A stretch of 64,000 nucleotides of DNA, from contig NZ_BMMB01000004.1 of assembly GCF_014645615.1 (NCBI RefSeq), positions 1 to 64,000 on the forward strand, read 5' to 3'. Position numbers and translations under genes: made by a program. This document shows positions 58,136-64,000 of the stretch, piece after piece. Position 1 is the first letter of the stretch, and each line of letters starts with the position of its first letter. The notes below the pieces were generated by a model. That model saw only the letters and a program-made list of their open reading frames with translations. It ran no database searches and had not been told where the DNA came from. The stretch is from Paenibacillus hunanensis (GTDB lineage: Bacteria > Bacillota > Bacilli > Paenibacillales > Paenibacillaceae).

Positions 58136-58972
58136 ATGGAATTTACAAAAATGAACGGACTTGGTAACGACTTTATCGTCGTTTATGGCGAGCCCTCGCT
58201 GCCTGCCAACGCAGGCGAGCTAGCGATTCGCCACTGCAACCGCTACTTCGGGATCGGTGCAGATGGACTGGTATACATATTACCATCAGCGCGTGCGGAT
58301 GTGATGATGCGCATTATTAATTCAGATGGATCAGAAGCAGAGCAATGCGGCAATGCCGTACGCTGTGTTGCCAAATACGTGTACGACCGTCAAATCGTTG
58401 CACATACCGATATTCGCATCGAAACGATCGGTGCAGGCGTGCAAACCGTAACGATCCAGGCTGAGAACGGCAAAGCCCAAACCGTACGTGTCGACATGGG
58501 GGAGCCGATTCTTGAGGGCGAGCGTATCCCCGTTGCCATAGCGAGCAATCCTGTGCTAAATGCACCGATTGAAGCGGGTGGAGAAACGTTCGAATTTACC
58601 GCCGTATCGATGGGCAATCCACACTGCATCATCTATGTCGATAATGCTGTCGACTTCGATCTGCACAAATGGGGCCCTCTATTCGAAAAGCATGAACTGT
58701 TCCCACGTAAAACCAATGTAGAATTCACCACAGTCCGCAGTCGCGACCGAATCGACATGCGCGTCTGGGAACGCGGAGCAGGCCCCACCCTCGCCTGCGG
58801 TACAGGCGCATGCGCGACACTCGTCGCATCCGTCCTCAACGGCTACACCGACCGTAACGCCTACGTATCCCTTAAAGGCGGAGACCTGTACATCGAATGG
58901 GACGAAGCAACAAACCGCGTATACATGACCGGCCCTGCTGAAATGGTGTATACCGGGCAGACGGTTGATTAA
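58136..58972 (+). CDS. dapF: Diaminopimelate epimerase
   Basis: Interconverts LL- and meso-diaminopimelate for lysine and peptidoglycan. The 278 aa are full length. Catalytic pair Cys71 (EQCGNAVRC) and Cys221 (LACGTGACAT); N-terminal KMNGLGNDFIVV and middle MGNPHCIIYV are typical. The ATG at 58136 follows GGGAGAGAG; the frame is open 92 codons further upstream, across the rqcH promoter, without a binding site. The last 300 bp are richer in C than the first part. Monocistronic. Confidence 0.96.
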   Translation: MEFTKMNGLGNDFIVVYGEPSLPANAGELAIRHCNRYFGIGADGLVYILPSARADVMMRIINSDGSEAEQCGNAVRCVAKYVYDRQIVAHTDIRIETIGAGVQTVTIQAENGKAQTVRVDMGEPILEGERIPVAIASNPVLNAPIEAGGETFEFTAVSMGNPHCIIYVDNAVDFDLHKWGPLFEKHELFPRKTNVEFTTVRSRDRIDMRVWERGAGPTLACGTGACATLVASVLNGYTDRNAYVSLKGGDLYIEWDEATNRVYMTGPAEMVYTGQTVD

Positions 58973-59234
58973 TGTACAATGCAACATATTGCCTTTGAAT
59001 AAGGCTATTTTAAAACTAGAATAGCTATACAGGTATAGAAACAGAATGAGTTTGAAAGGTTTAGTGAATTTCAAGAGTGTAAGAAAAGGATTAGATTGAA
59101 ACTATCCTTAACAAGCTGAATCTAATTCAGTCGTATACATTGTGCAGTAATGGTGAATTACTATCATGCTATAGTTTTTATAGAAAGATGATTTATTTAT
59201 TTTCAGAAGACTAATGTATCGAATAAAGTACACT
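58973..59234. other. Intergenic, no recognised feature
   Basis: 260 bp, AT-rich, no terminator or gene seen before the TGTGTA array. Confidence 0.4.
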
Positions 59235-59327
<93 letters not shown>

Positions 59328-59376
59328 TTTGCATAAGAAATAGATATGTAAGAAATATCGTCTATTATCAGCAACC

Positions 59377-59577
59377 AGCAGAGAACGGAGGGAAGGAAAT
59401 AAGGGAAAAGGACGATTTGCAGTGTTAGTGATTTTCTAACACGGGGTTCAATGAAGAGTGATTTTTGCGAAGCAAAATATCTTACAGTTTTGGAGGGGCG
59501 GGAATCGTCAATTACTCTTCATCCAAAAGATTCCCGCGGCTCCACGGAGTCCGTTCCCTTATTCCTTACCGCAGTGG
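59377..59577 (+). repeat. Element A, copy 4, interrupted by element B
   Basis: The two halves of element A (59377-59418 and 59488-59577) are separated by a 69-bp insert. In this copy one base of the left arm is A where others have G (AAGGGAAAA), and the paired base of the right arm is T where others have C (GTTCCCTT), a compensating change. The inner stem is partly lost (GGGAATCG against AAGATTCCC). Confidence 0.85.
59419..59487 (+). repeat. Element B, copy 2, inserted in element A
   Basis: GTGTTAG/CTAACAC hairpin, CGGGGT linker and TTTTGC/GCAAAA hairpin as at 14-78. The uninterrupted element A sequence here is GGACGATTTTGGAGG. In this copy three T remain left and four T right of the insert, so up to three T may be a target duplication. 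Confidence 0.8.
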
Positions 59578-59826
59578 ATGATGCTCCAACAAAAAAGTCT
59601 ACAAGTACGTTTTTTCTGCTAACGAACAAGACAATGCACTAAATAAAACTTAATAACTATTTGATACACTGTAAGCTACTCTGCATTCCATCTGCCCACA
59701 TTTCAGCTCCAACAAACGCAGATACCCCAGCAGTTATACCTTTTAGCTATATCAGTCGATTTTGCCTTTAATTGCCTGCAATTTATGTTACATTAAGCGT
59801 ACATTATGACAGCGAGGTGTAGCTTT

Positions 59827-61719
59827 ATGAAGCCTGATTTGCGGACAAGATGGACAGAAGGCGTCATCGTAGGCGATGGTGCGATGGGAACTTATTTATA
59901 CCAGCTCGGTTTTCCGGTTGGCATTTCAAATGAAGAACTGAATCTGCTCAATCCGCAGATCATTGAAGATATTCACCGCCAGTATGTAAACGCCGGTGCA
60001 GAATTAATTGAAACAAACACATTCTCTGCCAACTATGAGCGGCTTGCCAAGTTTGGTCTGGAGCATAAGGTAGAAGAGATTAACCGTGCCGGTGTGCGAA
60101 TTGCACGTCAGGCGGCAGCGGATAAAGCATATGTCGTCGGCTCAGTCGGTGCGATTCGAGAAGGCAAACGCTCGAATACGCCGCTACAGGAGCTGCGCAA
60201 GTATTTCAAGCAGCAGCTTCATGCGATTCTGGATGAAGGCGTGGATGGCATTTTGCTGGAAACGTTTTTCGAGCTCGAGGAATTGGCGCTTGCTTTGCGT
60301 CAGGTTCGTAAAATGACCGATATTCCGGTTATGTGTCAGCTCACAGTCGAGGATTCAGTGCGTACGCAGGACGGGTACGATCTGCCAGACGCATTTGCGA
60401 TTCTTGCTGAAGCTGGTGCAGATATGGTCGGCTTGAATTGCCGTGTTGGCCCCAATGGAACGATGCGTGCACTGGAATATATTCGTGGTAAGGTTGCGTT
60501 GCCATTGTCCGTATACCCGGATGCGGGTGTAGCGAGCTATATTGATGGAGAGTATCGCTACAAGGCGAAGCCGTCGTATTTTGGTCAAAGCTCGGTACGG
60601 CTGGCTGAGCTGGGTGCACGGGTCGTGGGCGGATGCTGCGGCACCACACCGAAGCATATCGCTGCGATTGCACGGGCGCTGGAGGATTATAGTGCGCCTG
60701 CGCTTGATTTTTCGAATGTGAAGGTGCCTTCACCGAAGGTAAGCATCACGATGGAAAAGGATATTTTACACGGCTGGGATTCGATTGGTGAGGAAGCACC
60801 GCCAACACTCGTGGATCTGGCGCGCGAGCGCCCGACAGTTATTGTGGAGCTCGATCCGCCGCGCGATCTGGACATTAGCAACTTTATGACTGGAGCGGAG
60901 GCGTTGAAAAAGGCTGGCGCCGATGCGGTAACGATGGCGGATAACTCGCTGGCGGTGACGCGGATGAGCAATATGGCGCTTGCGCATCTGGTACAGCGAG
61001 AATATGGCTTGCGTGCACTGGTGCATATTACGTGCCGGGATCGCAATATGATCGGCAGTCAGTCGCATATGATGGGATTGAATGCGCTTGGAATCGACCA
61101 TGTGCTTGCTATTACAGGCGATCCGTCCAAATTCGGCGATCTTCCAGGTGCAAGCTCGGTATATGATATGACCTCATTCGATATGATCCGTATGATCAAG
61201 CAGCTCAACGAGGGTGTAGCATTTTCGGGTAAAACACTCAAGCACCGCGCGCGCTTCGTCGTCGGTTCAGCCTTTAATCCGAATGTGAAGCATCTGGATA
61301 AGGCCGTACAGCGTCTGGAAAAGAAAATTGCTGCTGGAGCCGATTATGTGATGACGCAGCCGGTCTATGATGCAAAGCTAATTGCCGATATTCGGGCAGC
61401 AACGAGTCATCTAACAGTGCCTGTGTTTATTGGTATTATGCCGCTTGCAAGCGGACGTAATGCGGAATATCTGCACAATGAGGTGCCAGGTATCCAGTTA
61501 CCGGATCATATTCGCGGGCGGATGTCTGGACTTGAAGGTGAAGAAGGACGCCAGATGGGGGTAGCGATCGCTGAGGAATTGATCGACGTGGCGCTGGAGC
61601 ATTTTAACGGAATCTACATCATGACACCGTTCATGCTGTACGAGATGAGTGCTCGCCTGACCGAATACGTATGGGCAAAAGCAAAGCAACGTCCCAACCC
61701 CTTGTTTCAAGGCAAATAA
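59827..61719 (+). CDS. yitJ: Bifunctional homocysteine S-methyltransferase / methylenetetrahydrofolate reductase
   Basis: A protein of 630 aa of the YitJ type, joining two steps of methionine synthesis. N-terminal homocysteine methyltransferase (about 1-300) with the zinc ligands in GLNCR and GGCCGT; C-terminal MTHFR barrel (about 330-620) with VIVELDPPR, HITCRDRN, ALGIDHVLAITGDPSK and DYVMTQPVYD. The ATG at 59827 is preceded by GCGAGGTG. In Bacillus the homologue has a SAM riboswitch; none was recognised in the 59578-59826 upstream region. The following yicC starts 26 bp after the stop and may be co-transcribed. Confidence 0.93.
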   Translation: MKPDLRTRWTEGVIVGDGAMGTYLYQLGFPVGISNEELNLLNPQIIEDIHRQYVNAGAELIETNTFSANYERLAKFGLEHKVEEINRAGVRIARQAAADKAYVVGSVGAIREGKRSNTPLQELRKYFKQQLHAILDEGVDGILLETFFELEELALALRQVRKMTDIPVMCQLTVEDSVRTQDGYDLPDAFAILAEAGADMVGLNCRVGPNGTMRALEYIRGKVALPLSVYPDAGVASYIDGEYRYKAKPSYFGQSSVRLAELGARVVGGCCGTTPKHIAAIARALEDYSAPALDFSNVKVPSPKVSITMEKDILHGWDSIGEEAPPTLVDLARERPTVIVELDPPRDLDISNFMTGAEALKKAGADAVTMADNSLAVTRMSNMALAHLVQREYGLRALVHITCRDRNMIGSQSHMMGLNALGIDHVLAITGDPSKFGDLPGASSVYDMTSFDMIRMIKQLNEGVAFSGKTLKHRARFVVGSAFNPNVKHLDKAVQRLEKKIAAGADYVMTQPVYDAKLIADIRAATSHLTVPVFIGIMPLASGRNAEYLHNEVPGIQLPDHIRGRMSGLEGEEGRQMGVAIAEELIDVALEHFNGIYIMTPFMLYEMSARLTEYVWAKAKQRPNPLFQGK

Positions 61720-61745
61720 TCAATTACAATAGTATAACGGATGTG

Positions 61746-62642
61746 ATGCCGATGTCATTCAGTATGACCGGATACGGTCAGTCCACCGTTCAACACGGTG
61801 GCTACAAAATCCAGATTGAAGTAAAATCCGTCAACCATCGCTATTGCGAGATCATGCTTCGTATGCCGCGTGAATGGGCAAGTATGGAAGACAGCTTGCG
61901 CAAGCTCGTGCAGAGTAAGGTGAAGCGTGGACGGATTGATGTATTTGTAAATAAAGAGCAGGATGACGGGCAGCCGTCATCTCTCCAGCTTGATCATGAG
62001 ACGGCGGCAGCCTATATTACGGCAGCCGCAGAGCTAAGGCAACGATATGAGGTGGCAGGCACATTAGAGGTCAGTCATCTGCTTGCGTTGCCTGGCGTCA
62101 TGAAAATGCAGGAGCGTAGCAATGAGCAAGATAATCCTGAGCAATTGCAGGAAATGCTGGAGCAGGGATTGGACGAGGCGCTGAACGGCCTGGTGGAAAT
62201 GCGGGTGCGTGAGGGTCGGCATCTGGTCTTTGACCTGACGAGCAGACTTGCTCACTTGGAACAGCTTTATCAGGAGATGCGAGAGCTTGCACCTACTGTG
62301 GTGGAGGAGCACCGCCTTCGGATGAAGCAGCGACTAAGTGAGCTTCAGGATGGTAGCTTTCACTGGGATGAATCAAGAATTGGAATGGAAGTGGCGATTT
62401 TTGCCGATCGTTCCAATATCGATGAGGAATTGACCAGGCTATCGAGTCATTTTGGGCAGTTCCGGCAATTGCTGGAGCAGGATGATTCGATTGGCCGTAA
62501 GCTCGATTTCCTACTTCAGGAAATGAACCGGGAAGTCAATACGATTGGTTCCAAAGCTAATCATCTGGCTCTAGTTAACCATGTCGTCGAGATGAAAGCG
62601 GAACTGGAAAAAATCCGTGAACAAGCCGCGAATTTGGAATAA
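61746..62642 (+). CDS. yicC: YicC family endoribonuclease
   Basis: A protein of 298 aa. N-terminal YicC domain (MSFSMTGYGQSTV ... IEVKSVNHRYCEIMLRMP) and C-terminal DUF1732 region (LLQEMNREVNTIGSKANHLALVNHVVEMKAELEKIREQAANLE). Members are metal-dependent endoribonucleases. The start is either ATG 61746 or 61752; neither has a strong binding site, which suits translational coupling with the gene before. It heads the conserved string yicC-remA-gmk-rpoZ. Confidence 0.92.
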   Translation: MPMSFSMTGYGQSTVQHGGYKIQIEVKSVNHRYCEIMLRMPREWASMEDSLRKLVQSKVKRGRIDVFVNKEQDDGQPSSLQLDHETAAAYITAAAELRQRYEVAGTLEVSHLLALPGVMKMQERSNEQDNPEQLQEMLEQGLDEALNGLVEMRVREGRHLVFDLTSRLAHLEQLYQEMRELAPTVVEEHRLRMKQRLSELQDGSFHWDESRIGMEVAIFADRSNIDEELTRLSSHFGQFRQLLEQDDSIGRKLDFLLQEMNREVNTIGSKANHLALVNHVVEMKAELEKIREQAANLE

Positions 62643-62705
62643 GACCAAGAAGCGACGTCAGTTTCGGCGCAATTGAGTCAAATGCATAGGGGGAAAAACC
62701 TGAAC

Positions 62706-62966
62706 ATGGCAATCAAACTTATCAACATTGGCTTTGGTAATATTGTATCCGCAAACCGGATCATTTCTATCGTAAGCCCGGAATCCGCACCAATCAAACG
62801 GATTATTCAGGAGGCACGCGATCGCCATATGCTGATTGATGCAACCTATGGTCGACGTACACGTGCGGTAATTATTACCGATAGTGATCACGTCATTTTA
62901 TCGGCGGTTCAGCCGGAAACCGTAGCCCATCGTCTGTCCCTCAAAGACGACGATAACGACGAATAA
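62706..62966 (+). CDS. remA: RemA family DNA-binding regulator (DUF370)
   Basis: A protein of 86 aa. It matches RemA/YlzA over its whole length ([29 protein letters not shown] ... [27 protein letters not shown]). In Bacillus RemA activates matrix and osmoprotection genes as a ring-shaped DNA binder. The ATG at 62706 is 10 nt after GGGGG; the longer frame lacks a site. It is placed between yicC and gmk as usual in Bacillales. Confidence 0.95.
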   Translation: MAIKLINIGFGNIVSANRIISIVSPESAPIKRIIQEARDRHMLIDATYGRRTRAVIITDSDHVILSAVQPETVAHRLSLKDDDNDE

Positions 62967-62974
62967 ACAAAATC

Positions 62975-63011
62975 AGACTGCCGGTGCTTGGAATCAGGCT
63001 ACCGGCAGTCT
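62975..63011 (+). promoter_or_regulatory. Hairpin between remA and gmk
   Basis: A perfect 11-bp stem AGACTGCCGGT / ACCGGCAGTCT with a 15-nt loop, ending a few bases before the gmk ribosome binding site (TTGGAGTG). There is no T-run, so it is not a simple terminator; it might limit gmk translation or mark an RNA-processing site. Confidence 0.5.
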
Positions 63012-63026
63012 ACATTGGAGTGTATC

Positions 63027-63599
63027 ATGTCTAAAGGATTATTATTTGTACTGTCCGGCCCGTCCGGTGTCGGCAAAGGAACCGTCAGCGCAGAGCTGCG
63101 CACACGCAAGCCCGAGCTGATCTATTCGGTATCCGCAACCACTCGCCAGCCGCGTGAGGGCGAAGTTGATGGGGTCAACTATTTCTTCAAAACACACGAG
63201 GAGTTTCAGCAAATGATCGCTGGCGATATGCTGCTGGAATATGCAGAATACGTAGGTAATCATTACGGCACACCACGTGATTTTGTAGAGAGCACACTGG
63301 AAACAGGCAACGATATTTTTCTGGAAATCGAAGTGCAGGGCGCACTGAAGGTGATGGAAAAGTTCCCTGAGGGTGTGTTCATTTTCCTGACGCCTCCTTC
63401 GTTTGAAGAACTGCAAAATCGTCTGACCAACCGTGGTACGGAAACAGTCGATACGATCAACAATCGCATGACGGTTGCAGCAGATGAGCTGGAAATGATG
63501 AAGCATTACGACTACTCCGTGGTGAATGATGAGATTGAGCTGGCTTGTCAGCGCATCGAAAGCATTATCATCGCTGAGCATTGCAAGATTCGTAAATAA
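63027..63599 (+). CDS. gmk: Guanylate kinase
   Basis: Phosphorylates GMP to GDP with ATP. It has 190 aa with P-loop GPSGVGKGT at 11-19, the GMP-binding block [22 protein letters not shown], and the lid NRLTNRGTE. The ATG at 63027 follows TTGGAGTG, just after an 11-bp hairpin. It belongs to the yicC-remA-gmk-rpoZ string, with rpoZ 44 bp downstream. Confidence 0.97.
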   Translation: MSKGLLFVLSGPSGVGKGTVSAELRTRKPELIYSVSATTRQPREGEVDGVNYFFKTHEEFQQMIAGDMLLEYAEYVGNHYGTPRDFVESTLETGNDIFLEIEVQGALKVMEKFPEGVFIFLTPPSFEELQNRLTNRGTETVDTINNRMTVAADELEMMKHYDYSVVNDEIELACQRIESIIIAEHCKIRK

Positions 63600-63643
63600 G
63601 TTGCAGAGCAGAAATGTTCTGACAGAATATGAGGTGCAAAACT

Positions 63644-63874
63644 ATGTTATATCCATCCATTGATGAAATGATGAACAAAGTAGACAGTAAATACTCGCTC
63701 GTTGTTGCGGCATCCCGCCGTGCAAGACAACTGCGTGATGGCAGCAAAAGCGAACTGCACCATCCAAAAGCTCACAAATTTGTCGGCGTAGCGCTGGAAG
63801 AAATCTACAACGACAACATCAAGATCGAGCGTCGTACTGAAGCAGAGCTGGAGCAAAGCGACCGCGAAAACTAA
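63644..63874 (+). CDS. rpoZ: RNA polymerase omega subunit
   Basis: A protein of 76 aa that binds the beta-prime subunit and aids polymerase assembly. MLYPSIDEMMNKVDSKYSLVVAASRRARQL and the later PKAHKFVGVALEEIYNDNI are the family signatures. The ATG at 63644 follows GAGGTG; the ATG at 63629 lies upstream of that site. A terminator follows at 63928, so the yicC-remA-gmk-rpoZ transcript ends here. Confidence 0.95.
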   Translation: MLYPSIDEMMNKVDSKYSLVVAASRRARQLRDGSKSELHHPKAHKFVGVALEEIYNDNIKIERRTEAELEQSDREN

Positions 63875-63927
63875 TTCCTTCATTTGCTTATAGCATACCA
63901 ATGCTATAGCGTAACCAAAGGGCAATG

Positions 63928-63955
63928 ATAACAACCGAAAGGTTGTTATTTTTTG
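63928..63955 (+). terminator. Terminator of rpoZ
   Basis: ATAACAACC / GGTTGTTAT around GAAA, then TTTTTT. Confidence 0.95.
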
Positions 63956-64000
63956 TGTAAACGAACGCACGATAAGGCACAGGATGTACGAATACCTGTA

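Noticed and set aside
59578..59826. SAM riboswitch before yitJ
   Set aside because: Expected from Bacillus, but I could not find the conserved SAM-I core or a terminator following it.

Overview
The window is chromosomal DNA of an endospore-forming Firmicute, most likely Paenibacillus or a close relative. The evidence is the gene content and order: ytxJ-ccpA, ylbF-ylbG, yicC-remA-gmk-rpoZ, a T-box leader before tyrS, RqcH, YlaN, Asp23, a LexA operator of the Bacillus type (GAACN4GTTC), sigma-D-type chemotaxis promoters and AGGAGG ribosome binding sites. No rRNA, tRNA, CRISPR array, prophage or transposase gene was seen. Most of it is ordinary core genome.

Layout. 1-8.9 kb: a small orphan gene, DUF3841, an alpha/beta hydrolase, glutamate racemase, an SOS-controlled small protein, a GH3 beta-glucosidase, a leucine-rich-repeat protein and an MBL hydrolase. 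8.9-16 kb: a decayed gene, a secreted stalk-domain protein behind two identical palindromes, DUF1292, SpeA, an MFS transporter, DUF1054 and a conserved orphan. 16-22 kb: 6-phosphogluconate dehydrogenase, shikimate kinase, EPSP synthase, DUF2262, rhodanese and a CoA-binding protein. 22-28.5 kb: carbon control, with a GlcNAc-type PTS permease overlapping ptsI, a DJ-1/PfpI protein, bacilliredoxin YtxJ and CcpA. 28.7-40.5 kb: a class A PBP with C-terminal Fn3-like modules, T-box plus tyrS, two paralogous chemoreceptors, and rpsD with a long leader. 40.8-52.3 kb: a GAF-GAF-GGDEF diguanylate cyclase, M29 aminopeptidase, an HPr-like protein lacking His15, YlaN, a cation/proton exchanger, Asp23, an FtsW/SpoVE-type protein, an M20 hydrolase, YlbF/YlbG and an orphan. 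52.5-64 kb: a LysR regulator, a PHP phosphoesterase, a YjaB-like acetyltransferase, RqcH, DapF, a methionine-synthesis fusion enzyme, then yicC, remA, gmk and rpoZ.

The least explained signal is non-coding. A roughly 130-bp long-hairpin element (here 'element A') occurs four times in the same orientation (18106, 39404, 55851, 59377). One paired position changes on both arms together in copy 4 (G-C to A-T), so the fold looks selected or inherited as a palindrome. Copy 4 is split by a 69-bp double-hairpin element ('element B') that also occurs at 14-78. Four pure hexamer or heptamer tandem arrays (TCAGAT, GAGGTTT, GTAACCA, TGTGTA) lie in intergenic DNA, two of them 20-50 bp from an element A copy. 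DNA beside the element A copies is unusually C-over-G on the + strand, even inside genes.

How the genes work together. CcpA, the PTS permease/EI pair with a cre-like site, and the His15-less HPr-like protein form a plausible carbon-catabolite-control theme. Cell-wall genes (racE, ponA, the FtsW/SpoVE-type gene, dapF) and matrix/sporulation switches (remA, ylbF) recur. Start sites were chosen from the ribosome binding sites, so several differ from the longest possible reading frame. All family names come from reading the protein sequences by eye; no database search was run.
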